Source: a virus
DNA: 32,143 nucleotides
Direction: 5' to 3' (one strand)
Virus record (IMG/VR): IMGVR_UViG_3300010233_000151
Location: 1-32,143 of that record
The notes beneath the pieces were generated by a model, which was given only the letters and a program-made list of their open reading frames with translations, was not told the origin of the DNA and made no database searches. A program made the translations under genes and the position numbers. Shown one piece after another: positions 16,661 to 24,290 of the stretch; the stretch's first letter is position 1, and each line of letters opens with the position of its first letter.

Positions 16661-17025
16661 ATCTATCTGATTTGCAGTCGTTAGTAAACCAATACTTCCC
16701 CGATAACGGAGATGTGATTACTGCTGCAAAGGTGCGATATGTTCTTCAGACGATGTTGCTGTTCATATCCGGCGCAGACCTCAAGATGAAGGTCTATAAA
16801 ATAAAAACCTCTCCCGCCAACCCTGACGAGAAAGCACCCGGCACAACTCTATTTGATGCCAACCTCCAAAACATAACTCCGTATTCCGTAATGGGATATA
16901 ACGATAAAGCAATAGCATGGGTTAATAAGGGTATCACTTACGATGCCACAACCTGCTTTAACTTTTCAGGGTGGTCTGATGGGCCACTCGTAGACGGGGA
17001 TATTGTTGTCATAATCTATTTGTAA
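16657..17025 (+). CDS. Hypothetical protein upstream of the exported fibre-like protein (122 aa)
   Basis: The gene overlaps the previous stop (ATGA) and ends 1 base before the 800-residue protein, so it is part of the same operon. The product has a helical start (LSDLQSLVNQYFPDNGDVITAAKVRYVLQTML) and a beta-rich second half ending in DIVVIIYL. No signal peptide or TM is seen. Function unknown; it could be a chaperone or partner of the fibre-like protein, by position only. Confidence 0.6.
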   Translation: MNLSDLQSLVNQYFPDNGDVITAAKVRYVLQTMLLFISGADLKMKVYKIKTSPANPDEKAPGTTLFDANLQNITPYSVMGYNDKAIAWVNKGITYDATTCFNFSGWSDGPLVDGDIVVIIYL

Positions 17026-17026
17026 A

Positions 17027-19429
17027 ATGAAAAGACTGATTTTTATATTACTTGCTTTGCTGCCAGTAATAGCTTCGGCTCAAGGCGCATACACGCCCAA
17101 GAATCCTATCACGATGGATGGGTCTACAACCAACAGGGATGTTCATGCGCTGCGCGCTGTACTTGCAGATAGTGATATGGTAGTGAAGGGATATAAAGTG
17201 CTTACAGAGTATGATACCGTTGGTATGACAGGCGGCAGGCAGTTAATAACATTTACCTATTATTCCACCCATTCTTCGGGGCTGGCATGGATGCGCCGAG
17301 GCAATACCTTTGGGCTTCCATCTGATACATTAGGTAATTGGGATGCAGCCAAAATAGTGTTTATAACCAAGGGCCTGCCTGCAATGATATTAGACACCTT
17401 TCAGAATGTATCTATGCCGGGAAGTGATACAATAAAAGGGAATATCAATTCACCTAATCTAACTGCAAATACTGCTGTTATATTAGACGCAAACAAGAAT
17501 CATGTATCAAGCGCCACTACTTCTGCTGAATTGGCTCAAATTCATGGGTTGACTGCCAGCAGAAATAGTTCTACCGTTGGGCTAAGGAGCGTAGATGCTA
17601 ATATGCAGGTAAATGAGATAGAGGATAGCGTCATTACTATTGTGACGGATGGTGGTATAGACAGCTTGAAATCTGCATCAGCACCTAAACGCATATTTAC
17701 AGGCAGCTCTACTAAAACAGAGATACTGCCCGATACTGCGAGTGTAGCTGTAAGCCATTGGTATTGGTTTATTAATAATAGCTCTGGGAGTATTACTATA
17801 AAAACGTTTAATGGTTTTGTTATATCTACCATTACGGGTGGCAAGCCGAGATACTTAGAGTTATCACTCGTATCGGGTGTCAAAACTTGGGTTCAAATTT
17901 TAGATACTACTATAGCTGGCATCAGCGGGTTGACAAGTAACAATGTAGATCAAATAACTGTGACCTACCCCAACTTTGTATTTACTGCGGGAAGCCCAAT
18001 AAAATTTGGAACCACTGATGCTAATGCGTTGAATCTGTATACAAACAATATAAGCAGAATGACTATAGCGAGTTCAGGGAGCATAACCTATACTAATGAT
18101 CTTAATAATCAGCAAAGTATTTCAGCAAATACTACGGCTACAGGTTTGCAATTACAAAACTTAAATACCGCATCAGCAAGTAATCAATCCTATTCAGAAG
18201 CAGTAGTATTTACAGGTTATGGATGGAAAACAAACTCTACGGCTTCATCCCAATCAGTTTCTCTACGGCAGTACATGATACCTGTACAAGGTGCCGCTAA
18301 CCCGACAGCTAAAATGGTGTTTGAAAAGAATATTAACGGAGCAGGCTACTCGTCAATATTTGAAATGAACTCGGACGGGACATATAAAGCTCCCGGCTAT
18401 ACTACCAATAATGGCCTACTTATAACGGATGGTTCAGGTAATGTTTCTCAAACAGGAGCAGGCACAAGTACGCAGGCATTCTTGGGTGGTGGCGCAGGGT
18501 TTGGGGCAATTAATTTAACATCAATGGTATCTGGTATTTTGCCAGTTGGCGGTGGTGGTACGGGAAGCGCAACGCAGAATTGGGTAGACCTCACCACTAC
18601 TCAAAGCGGGATAGTTGGTTTAAAAACATGGTCAACACTTCACACTTTTAATTCTACAAATACAGCATCGTCCGGCACAGATTACGGGCATAAAATAACA
18701 CCTACCTATAATCAAACAAGTACAGCTTCGGGCATTGATCTGTACATCAACAGAACCCAAACCGCCGCAGGTAGCGGTTTGCAATTGTCAATTGCGGCGG
18801 GGGCAGCCACAAAAAATTATTGGGCTGTAAAGAACGACGGGAGTATGTTCGTATCTGAATCGGGTAATAGCGTAGATATTGGCACATCATCTTCCGGAAA
18901 TGCGATTGCTTTATTGGGTGCTTCCGGTCATACTTGGGGTATTAATTTTGAATATCAAGGAGGCACACCTTTAGCTGCATTAAATCTTGATGATAATAAT
19001 AATAACTTTAGAGTTCAAGGTTATAATATATTAGTTGCATCAAGAACCGGAGCGACAAGATATGCCACATTTTTTGGCCCGACTACCGATTTGTTATTAG
19101 GCGCAGGTAGTACAGATAATGGTTTTGCTTTTGAAAATCCCGGTAGCACCAAACTTGGGGGCACTATTAATATTGCGGCAGGTGCAAATAAATCGGCAAG
19201 CACAGCAACACTTTCAAGCGGTACAGTTACGGTAAGTAATACAAGGGTTACAGCAAGTAGTTTAATACTTGTTTGGTATATAACACCGAGCGGAACATTA
19301 GCGTCCGGCTTGGCTACCCCGTCAGCTTCAATAGTAGCGGGAACATCGTTTGTAATAAATTCCCTGACCACGGCAGGTGTTGTCAATACTCTTGATAATA
19401 GTACAGTAGGTTGGCTTTTAATAAACTAA
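17027..19429 (+). CDS. Large exported fibre-like protein with signal peptide (800 aa)
   Basis: The first residues MKRLIFILLALLPVIASAQ form a Sec signal peptide with an A-Q cleavage context. The rest is beta-rich and low in charge, with many Ser/Thr/Gly/Asn. It has GILPVGGGGTG and KTWSTLHTFNST segments, which resemble the G-lP-v-a-nGGTG and (K)TF motifs of phage tail fibres. The C-terminus (TATLSSGTVTVSNTRVTASSLILVWYI..., ending GWLLIN) matches a recurrent fibre/spike C-terminal pattern. A signal peptide on such a protein is unusual, as tail fibres are assembled in the cytoplasm. It may be a surface adhesin or an exported virion component; both are inference. Confidence 0.75.
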   Translation: MKRLIFILLALLPVIASAQGAYTPKNPITMDGSTTNRDVHALRAVLADSDMVVKGYKVLTEYDTVGMTGGRQLITFTYYSTHSSGLAWMRRGNTFGLPSDTLGNWDAAKIVFITKGLPAMILDTFQNVSMPGSDTIKGNINSPNLTANTAVILDANKNHVSSATTSAELAQIHGLTASRNSSTVGLRSVDANMQVNEIEDSVITIVTDGGIDSLKSASAPKRIFTGSSTKTEILPDTASVAVSHWYWFINNSSGSITIKTFNGFVISTITGGKPRYLELSLVSGVKTWVQILDTTIAGISGLTSNNVDQITVTYPNFVFTAGSPIKFGTTDANALNLYTNNISRMTIASSGSITYTNDLNNQQSISANTTATGLQLQNLNTASASNQSYSEAVVFTGYGWKTNSTASSQSVSLRQYMIPVQGAANPTAKMVFEKNINGAGYSSIFEMNSDGTYKAPGYTTNNGLLITDGSGNVSQTGAGTSTQAFLGGGAGFGAINLTSMVSGILPVGGGGTGSATQNWVDLTTTQSGIVGLKTWSTLHTFNSTNTASSGTDYGHKITPTYNQTSTASGIDLYINRTQTAAGSGLQLSIAAGAATKNYWAVKNDGSMFVSESGNSVDIGTSSSGNAIALLGASGHTWGINFEYQGGTPLAALNLDDNNNNFRVQGYNILVASRTGATRYATFFGPTTDLLLGAGSTDNGFAFENPGSTKLGGTINIAAGANKSASTATLSSGTVTVSNTRVTASSLILVWYITPSGTLASGLATPSASIVAGTSFVINSLTTAGVVNTLDNSTVGWLLIN

Positions 19430-19441
19430 AAAAAAATAAAA

Positions 19442-19810
19442 ATGAAAAAAATAATAACAATACTTGCGATACTTGTAAGTATCGCGGCGAAAGCTCAAAC
19501 GGTACATATAGATACGATAAACAATCGGTCTTTTGTAAACGCAACATTAACGAGTGAAGTTAATGGAATTACCTGCCCTATGCCATGTATCGTAGTGGTA
19601 TATGGAGCATTTGATAATTGGGTGACTTCGAGTGCTATTGTGTATAAGATATACACAATAACTGGCGTTTTGTTCTCTGACGGAAATCTAATAATAGATG
19701 CCAATAGCAAGCCATTTAATTACAAAAATTGGGATGGCAATGACCCGAAACAGATTTATATATTTTTGCAATCAAATATAGCTGGTATCACCCTAACTTG
19801 GCAACCATAA
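19442..19810 (+). CDS. Exported protein of unknown function with signal peptide (122 aa)
   Basis: The N-terminus MKKIITILAILVSIAAKAQ is a clear signal peptide; it is closely similar to that of the gene at 14939. The mature part is about 103 residues, beta-rich, with a CPMPC pair that could form a disulphide or a redox centre. No family recognised. The gene starts 12 bases after the fibre-like protein and precedes a holin candidate, so it belongs to the envelope and lysis block. Confidence 0.65.
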   Translation: MKKIITILAILVSIAAKAQTVHIDTINNRSFVNATLTSEVNGITCPMPCIVVVYGAFDNWVTSSAIVYKIYTITGVLFSDGNLIIDANSKPFNYKNWDGNDPKQIYIFLQSNIAGITLTWQP

Positions 19811-19839
19811 TCGCTCACCTCTTTTTAAAAACAATTAAT

Positions 19840-20181
19840 ATGCCTGACCAAGCCACTTACAACGTCAACAAAAACTTCTTTCGCTCCATGCACTCCGAGG
19901 AAGGTAAAATATCTATCAAGAGGGTACTAAGCAGCGTCCTCACCATCCTGTTTGTATGGGTGGTGTACTTTGTCATCACAAAACAATACACCGTCCCTGT
20001 AGAGACCGCAGAGAAGCTACACAAGGATGACTACAAGATCATGTTCCTGATAGCCGGGTTCGTCTCTCTGTTATTGGGCGTAGCTACTATCAAGGATATT
20101 ATTTCAATAGTCAGCATGTGGTTCGGCAAGAAACAAGACACGCCACCGCCTGCTGCCCAAGACACGCCACCAACAACGTAG
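19840..20181 (+). CDS. Putative holin (two TM segments)
   Basis: I start at ATG 19840, since the longer TTG reading overlaps the previous gene. The 113-residue product has two TM helices (VLSSVLTILFVWVVYFVI and IMFLIAGFVSLLLGVATI) separated by a short charged loop, and a Pro/Thr-rich C-terminus ending DTPPTT. Two TMs, small size and an adjacent spanin fit a class II holin that releases the endolysin. There is no sequence motif that proves it. It is 3 bases upstream of the spanin-like gene. Confidence 0.6.
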   Translation: MPDQATYNVNKNFFRSMHSEEGKISIKRVLSSVLTILFVWVVYFVITKQYTVPVETAEKLHKDDYKIMFLIAGFVSLLLGVATIKDIISIVSMWFGKKQDTPPPAAQDTPPTT

Positions 20182-20184
20182 TAT

Positions 20185-20757
20185 ATGAAATATACGATAC
20201 TCGCCCTCGCGCTCTTATTGAGTGCGTGCGCCACCACCAACACGAAGCTCAACAAACTCAATGACAAGCATCCTATTGATGTTGCCAATTGGGTCACGAA
20301 GCAATTCCCTGTCAAGACTGACAGCACCCGTACAATTTTATACCTGCCGGGAAAGGAAATACCCGGCCCCACAAAATTTGTCGCTGTAAATTGCGATAGT
20401 TTTGAGAATGAATACAATAAGCTGAAGCAATACGCCACAGATCACTACAAGGATGTAGACCAGCGAAACAAGTGGCTTGCCAACCAGCTTAATTCATCTG
20501 CCATTCAGATACAATGTCCTCCCGATTACCACCGGATTGATACTATCAGGGACATGACCCGAATAGTGGAGGAATTAACCTCTAAAACAACGGCTCTGTC
20601 GCTGGAAAGAGATAAGGCTACTGCTGATGCCACCGCCTTTAAAAGTGAGCGTAATGAAGCCCGGAAGTGGCTATCATACTCTATATACGGTAATATTGCA
20701 CTTGCTATATTGCTACTTCTATTACTGTATATATGGTTTGTAAAACCAAAACGATAG
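20185..20757 (+). CDS. Unimolecular spanin candidate (lipoprotein with C-terminal TM)
   Basis: This 190-residue protein has an N-terminal lipobox LLSAC (acylated Cys15), so it is anchored in the outer membrane. The middle is helical and charged (residues ~60-160), and a C-terminal TM helix (IALAILLLLLLYIWF) followed by VKPKR would sit in the inner membrane. A single protein spanning both membranes is the definition of a u-spanin, as in phage T1, which disrupts the outer membrane in lysis. Position after the holin candidate and before a terminator fits. No homology search supports it here. Confidence 0.75.
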   Translation: MKYTILALALLLSACATTNTKLNKLNDKHPIDVANWVTKQFPVKTDSTRTILYLPGKEIPGPTKFVAVNCDSFENEYNKLKQYATDHYKDVDQRNKWLANQLNSSAIQIQCPPDYHRIDTIRDMTRIVEELTSKTTALSLERDKATADATAFKSERNEARKWLSYSIYGNIALAILLLLLLYIWFVKPKR

Positions 20758-20786
20758 GTTCCCTCTCCGGGATTCCATGCCTGCCT

Positions 20787-20808
20787 ACCCACCCTTGACC
20801 GGGTGGGT
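20787..20808 (+). terminator. Rho-independent terminator after the spanin gene
   Basis: Eight-base stem ACCCACCC (20787-20794) pairs with GGGTGGGT (20801-20808), 6-base loop, then TTGTTTTTT. It ends the 16337-20757 operon. Confidence 0.85.
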
Positions 20809-20825
20809 TTGTTTTTTAATAAAAG

Positions 20826-20856
20826 TTTGTTTTTTAAATAATCATTCGTATATTGC
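20826..20856 (+). promoter_or_regulatory. Bacteroidota-type promoter for a possible small RNA
   Basis: TTTG 20826-20829 in AAAAGTTTG, 19 bases, TATATTGC 20849-20856. The next ~80 bases have no gene longer than 8 codons and end at a terminator. Confidence 0.6.
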
Positions 20857-20861
20857 CTGTT

Positions 20862-20935
20862 ATTGGGCAGTCAGAACATGGAATTTCGCAATCTGCTTTT
20901 ATAATCGGGTACGTTGAAAAATGTACCCGATTTTT
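20862..20935 (+). ncRNA. Candidate small RNA between a promoter and a terminator
   Basis: Transcription from the promoter at 20826 would start near 20862 and end at the hairpin 20904-20931 with its T-rich tail. The ~75-base product holds only an 8-codon ATG frame (MEFRNLLL). It could be a regulatory RNA, a leader peptide or a decoy. Ends are inferred from the boxes. Confidence 0.35.
20904..20931 (+). terminator. Rho-independent terminator overlapping a promoter
   Basis: Nine-base stem ATCGGGTAC (20904-20912) pairs with GTACCCGAT (20923-20931), then TTTTTATTT. The T-rich end supplies the -33 TTTG (20937-20940) of the next promoter, as at 16287. Confidence 0.85.
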
Positions 20936-20936
20936 A

Positions 20937-20967
20937 TTTGCATTATACCAAACTTATATTATCTTCG
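20937..20967 (+). promoter_or_regulatory. Bacteroidota-type promoter for 20992-21656
   Basis: TTTG 20937-20940, 19 bases, TATCTTCG 20960-20967 (one mismatch to TAnnTTTG). The ATG at 20992 is 24 bases downstream. Confidence 0.6.
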
Positions 20968-20991
20968 CCTCCACAATCAACTGAAAATACT

Positions 20992-21174
20992 ATGTACACA
21001 CACGCAGTATCGCTTCTCGAGAAAGAGAAGAAACGGCTAACAGATGCAATTAACTTTGCACAAAAAGAGTTCCTGCTTACTAACCTATCCGCTTACCGAA
21101 GGGACTTAATTTCTGATAGGAGAAAGTTGGGGCAGATTGACAGGGCATTAAGCAAGCTAACATACATCATATGA
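20992..21174 (+). CDS. Small coiled-coil protein of unknown function (60 aa)
   Basis: Start chosen at ATG 20992 after the promoter; the longer frame would include a terminator hairpin and the promoter. The product is almost entirely helical and highly charged (SLLEKEKKRLTDAINFAQKEF, then RRDLISDRRKLGQIDRALSKL), consistent with a short coiled coil. It overlaps the next gene by ATGA. No family recognised. Confidence 0.6.
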   Translation: MYTHAVSLLEKEKKRLTDAINFAQKEFLLTNLSAYRRDLISDRRKLGQIDRALSKLTYII

Positions 21175-21656
21175 ACGACTGCATAGGCTCTCAAGCCGAT
21201 TATAAAAAACGCAAAGGTATATGCCTGTTGAAATTCTGTACATCTCGCGTGCATAAATCAAAAACCAACACACGCAGATATTGCGCCAAGCATCAGCGTC
21301 AATATGAAAAAGAACAAAACCCCGTTTCTTACTTTTTCTCTGTACTGAAACAGAATGCCCGGCGCAGAAATGTAAAGTTTGAGCTTACTGTAGATGAATT
21401 TCGCAAGTTCTGCGAAAAGACCAACTACATAGCCCTTAAAGGTAAAGGGGCTGGCAAGATGACCATAGATCGCAGAGACCCAAGAGAAGGGTATAACTAC
21501 AAGAATCTGCGCATCCTTGAGCATGGGCAGAACTCCCGCAAAAGATGGATTGACGAAAAGCTATACGGAAAGGGTCACGTAGAATTTGCACACGATTATG
21601 GTAACAGCAAATGCTTCGTTGAAACCCCTGACGAAGACGAAGAATCGCCTTTCTAA
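21171..21656 (+). CDS. HNH-like nuclease with N-terminal zinc-binding residues
   Basis: This 161-residue protein has several early Cys and His (Cys4, Cys18, Cys23, Cys38, His41) that could bind zinc. A basic helical stretch follows, then a segment MTIDRRDPREGYNYKNLRILE followed by HGQNSRKR. This has the 'I-D-R-x-d-p-x-x-G-Y-x-x-x-N-l-r' pattern of phage HNH and AP2/HNH-type endonucleases, including the Asn near the end. The usual first His is an Arg, as in some of those proteins, so activity is unsure. It shares the promoter at 20937. Could be a homing-type nuclease or junction-processing enzyme. Confidence 0.6.
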   Translation: MNDCIGSQADYKKRKGICLLKFCTSRVHKSKTNTRRYCAKHQRQYEKEQNPVSYFFSVLKQNARRRNVKFELTVDEFRKFCEKTNYIALKGKGAGKMTIDRRDPREGYNYKNLRILEHGQNSRKRWIDEKLYGKGHVEFAHDYGNSKCFVETPDEDEESPF

Positions 21657-21674
21657 AATAAATTTTAATAAAAG

Positions 21675-21706
21675 TTTGTTTTATTCATAAATAGTATTTA
21701 AGTTTG
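21675..21706 (+). promoter_or_regulatory. Bacteroidota-type promoter for 21723-23732
   Basis: TTTG 21675-21678 in AATAAAAGTTTG, 20 bases, TAAGTTTG 21699-21706. The ATG at 21723 follows after 16 bases. Confidence 0.75.
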
Positions 21707-21722
21707 ACAAAATATTAGAAAC

Positions 21723-21947
21723 ATGGCAACCGTAACTACGCAGCATTTAATACAAGACGACACGCTTGATAAATACTGGCATTTGATTTGCGAAGATGCA
21801 GTTGGAGATGGGGAATATACCTCTTGTGGCATTGCGGGGTTTGATGAATGGGGTTATCCCGAAGGGAAAAGAGTTAAAAGGGGCGGCGTTACATGCCCCG
21901 AATGTTTAAAAGTAATTAAGTATTACAAAAATCAAGTTAAGCTATGA
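21723..21947 (+). CDS. Small zinc-finger-like protein (74 aa)
   Basis: The protein has a WHLICED start and a second half with CGIAGF and VTCPECLKVIKYY; the Cys pair TCPEC with earlier Cys residues would make a small zinc-binding fold. This arrangement (a His/Leu-Ile start and a VTCPECL end) is common among short phage proteins of unknown role. It is probably a structural zinc protein rather than an enzyme. It overlaps the ASCH gene by ATGA, so both are translated together. Confidence 0.55.
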   Translation: MATVTTQHLIQDDTLDKYWHLICEDAVGDGEYTSCGIAGFDEWGYPEGKRVKRGGVTCPECLKVIKYYKNQVKL

Positions 21948-22639
21948 AAGCAATCACGCTTTACGCGCCACTCGCAGGATGCATGGCCCTCGGTTATAAG
22001 ACAATAGAAACACGCGCTCAAAACACCTTGCACAGAGGCGATGTGCTGATACATTCTTCAGCTAACACCCCGTTGACAATGCGTAAATTGTACACCGACA
22101 GACTATCAGGCCACAGAGGTATTCATGTGGCCCACGCTGTCAATAGTCTGCTGGATGGGTATATCATTGGGAAGTGCTGTATTGATGACACCATGAGGAC
22201 AGAAGACGCGTTATCGTATTTGGATGGATGCGTTAAGGCTGCTGTGTTATCAGATTATCGCAGAAGTGAAATCATTGCATACGGCGACTTCGCCCCCGGC
22301 AGGTGGGCTTACCTGCTATCCAAGCCCGTCCTGTTCTCTCGACCTGTTGCTAATAAAGGTAGCTTGGGGGTTTGGGAGACGATGAATAAACGCAATCTTG
22401 AAGTGGCGCGATTAGCCCCTCGCGGAATACCATTCGGTGCGCCTGAAGGACATGCGTGGGGTCTATATTACTTCGGTAAGCTGATTTCGCATCACAAATC
22501 AGAAGAAGAAGGAAATGAGTACATGAAAACGGTAATAGAATCCGGCAAGGGCCTGTGCTTAACGCCGCGCCTTTCTGAAATACAAAAAATAGAACAAGAC
22601 CTTTTTTATAACAACACAACTCACAGCAATGGAATTTGA
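21944..22639 (+). CDS. ASCH domain protein
   Basis: This 231-residue protein has the ASCH signature at its N-terminus: MKAITLYAPLAGCMALGYKTIETRAQN, then HRGDVLIHSSANT, with the conserved KTIETR and the RG..LIH.S pattern. Near residues 141-146 GSLGVWE fits the end of the domain. ASCH domains bind RNA or modified nucleotides, and some are nucleases or hydrolases. The last ~80 residues are less conserved. It overlaps the Toprim gene by 11 bases and the upstream zinc-like gene by 4. Confidence 0.88.
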   Translation: MKAITLYAPLAGCMALGYKTIETRAQNTLHRGDVLIHSSANTPLTMRKLYTDRLSGHRGIHVAHAVNSLLDGYIIGKCCIDDTMRTEDALSYLDGCVKAAVLSDYRRSEIIAYGDFAPGRWAYLLSKPVLFSRPVANKGSLGVWETMNKRNLEVARLAPRGIPFGAPEGHAWGLYYFGKLISHHKSEEEGNEYMKTVIESGKGLCLTPRLSEIQKIEQDLFYNNTTHSNGI

Positions 22640-23732
22640 TCTCACCAAGCGGTTCACCAAAGAACGCCGCGCACAGTTCGCAGGCATCCTCAAACAATTA
22701 GACCAAACCATCGGGTTTAAGGTATCATCTCGTGGATGGTGCTACATCATGGAGCAGAAAGGTTACATCAACAAAAACCAATTCGACAAGGTTGACAATG
22801 CCATCAACGACTGCCGGAAGCAAGGCTTACTGCCCGTAGACTTTGTTGCTGAAGAAAAAGCGCGTGAGTTTTCAGGTGTTGAAAGACCCAAACACAGCCA
22901 CATCGTTGACACCTTAGATTGGATGCTGCGCGATGCCCTGAACGGCAGCATCTACTACACTCCTGAATGGTGGTACGGCGAGGAATACTACATACAGGTT
23001 GTGGTTGAAAAAATTGACCTTGTTACCCTGTTTGAACCTGTTTGCAAGCAGTACAAAATACCTATTGCCAACGCTAAGGGATGGTCTTCTATCCTTCAGA
23101 GGGCAGAGTATGCACGCCGATTTAAGGAAGCAGAAGACAATGGCTTAAAATGCGTCCTCCTGTACTTCGGAGATCACGACCCGGACGGTCTACGCATCAG
23201 CGACACCATCCGCAAGAACTTGGAGCAAATACAAGAAATTCATTGGGATGATGGTGAAGATGGCTACGACCCAAGTGAGCTTATTATAGATCGCGCTGGC
23301 CTTAATTACGACTATATCATCGCCAACAACTTTACTTGGATAGATAACCTTATTACAGGCTCCGGTGGTAACCTTGCCAGCCCCAAGCACCCCAACTATG
23401 AACTGCCTTATGTTCAGGAGTATCTGCGCACTATAGGTGAGCGCAAATGCGAATCGAATGTGATAGTTACACGACCTCGCGAGGCACGTCAGCTTATCAC
23501 AAAAGCTATAGAAAAGTACCTCGGCCCCGGTGCGCCTGACCGCTTCCAAGAAAAGCGCAATATTGTCAAAAAGAGGTATCTATCCTGTATCAAACAGACT
23601 GGCCTTTATGAGCCGTTGTCCGATTATTTCAAGGGTAAAATTGAGGTGAAAGACCCCGGATGGAGCTATCACGACAATGAAACAAACCACGATTGGACAG
23701 GCGAAGATATAGACGACATCGAACTGGATTAA
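22629..23732 (+). CDS. Toprim-domain protein resembling topoisomerase VI subunit A (Spo11-like)
   Basis: This 367-residue protein has a helical N-terminal part (RGWCYIMEQKGYI, ...INDCRKQGLLP) and a Toprim-type core: VVVEKIDLVTLFEP supplies the Glu and YFGDHDPDGLRISDTI (about 179-194) supplies the Asp-x-Asp. Both elements and the IPIANAKGWSS segment resemble Spo11/TopoVI-A Toprim regions. I did not identify the catalytic winged-helix tyrosine with certainty, so cleavage activity is not shown. The gene overlaps ASCH. A role in DNA cleavage or topology is inference. Confidence 0.65.
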   Translation: MEFDLTKRFTKERRAQFAGILKQLDQTIGFKVSSRGWCYIMEQKGYINKNQFDKVDNAINDCRKQGLLPVDFVAEEKAREFSGVERPKHSHIVDTLDWMLRDALNGSIYYTPEWWYGEEYYIQVVVEKIDLVTLFEPVCKQYKIPIANAKGWSSILQRAEYARRFKEAEDNGLKCVLLYFGDHDPDGLRISDTIRKNLEQIQEIHWDDGEDGYDPSELIIDRAGLNYDYIIANNFTWIDNLITGSGGNLASPKHPNYELPYVQEYLRTIGERKCESNVIVTRPREARQLITKAIEKYLGPGAPDRFQEKRNIVKKRYLSCIKQTGLYEPLSDYFKGKIEVKDPGWSYHDNETNHDWTGEDIDDIELD

Positions 23733-23759
23733 TTTTTAAATATTTAAAAACAAAATAAC

Positions 23760-24239
23760 ATGAAAAGAGCAGAAATAGTTGCAATGCAACTCAAGGAAAG
23801 ATGCAACAATACATTCCCGGCAGATACAGCAGATGGCGTGCTGGATGATATATCTACCTATAAAAGAGAAATCTACGCAAGGGCCGTTGTAGATACCCTT
23901 GAATTTGATGTTTTCAGCCAGCTTGATAAACTTAATGTACATCGTTGCGAGAGCCACGAAGGATTTAATCAACCTCTTACAAAATGGTCTAACGCGGAGT
24001 GGGGATGCGCTATCGCAGGAGAGGTTGGCGAGATGTGTAATTTACTCAAAAAGCAAATGAGAAATCTTACCAGCGAAGACAAGACCATTGATGATGTGGA
24101 AATTGCAGACGAAATGGCTGATGCGATAATATACATTCATTTGCTGGCTACCAAAATGAATATTGACTTACCTCAAGCTATTGTAAACAAGTTCAATATG
24201 GTTTCCGGCAAAATAGGTTATAAATTAAAACTTAAATAA
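23760..24239 (+). CDS. MazG-like nucleotide pyrophosphohydrolase
   Basis: This 159-residue protein has a C-terminal MazG-type helical bundle. WGCAIAGEVGEMCNLLKK gives the ExxE metal-binding motif (about residues 88-92), and IADEMADAIIYIHLLA gives the second acidic pair ExxD/DE..D. MNIDLPQAIVNKFN follows as in the family. These enzymes hydrolyse non-canonical or stress-related nucleotides. The first ~80 residues are an unrelated helical extension. No promoter is seen, so it is read from 21675. It lies upstream of a promoter at 24242. Confidence 0.82.
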   Translation: MKRAEIVAMQLKERCNNTFPADTADGVLDDISTYKREIYARAVVDTLEFDVFSQLDKLNVHRCESHEGFNQPLTKWSNAEWGCAIAGEVGEMCNLLKKQMRNLTSEDKTIDDVEIADEMADAIIYIHLLATKMNIDLPQAIVNKFNMVSGKIGYKLKLK

Positions 24240-24241
24240 AG

Positions 24242-24273
24242 TTTGATAATTACAGAAACAGTTATTATATTGC
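24242..24273 (+). promoter_or_regulatory. Bacteroidota-type promoter for 24291-27131
   Basis: TTTG 24242-24245 in AATAAAGTTTG, 20 bases, TATATTGC 24266-24273. The ATG at 24291 follows after 17 bases and excludes an earlier TTG at 24243. Confidence 0.68.
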
Positions 24274-24290
24274 ACACTCAAAACAAACGC

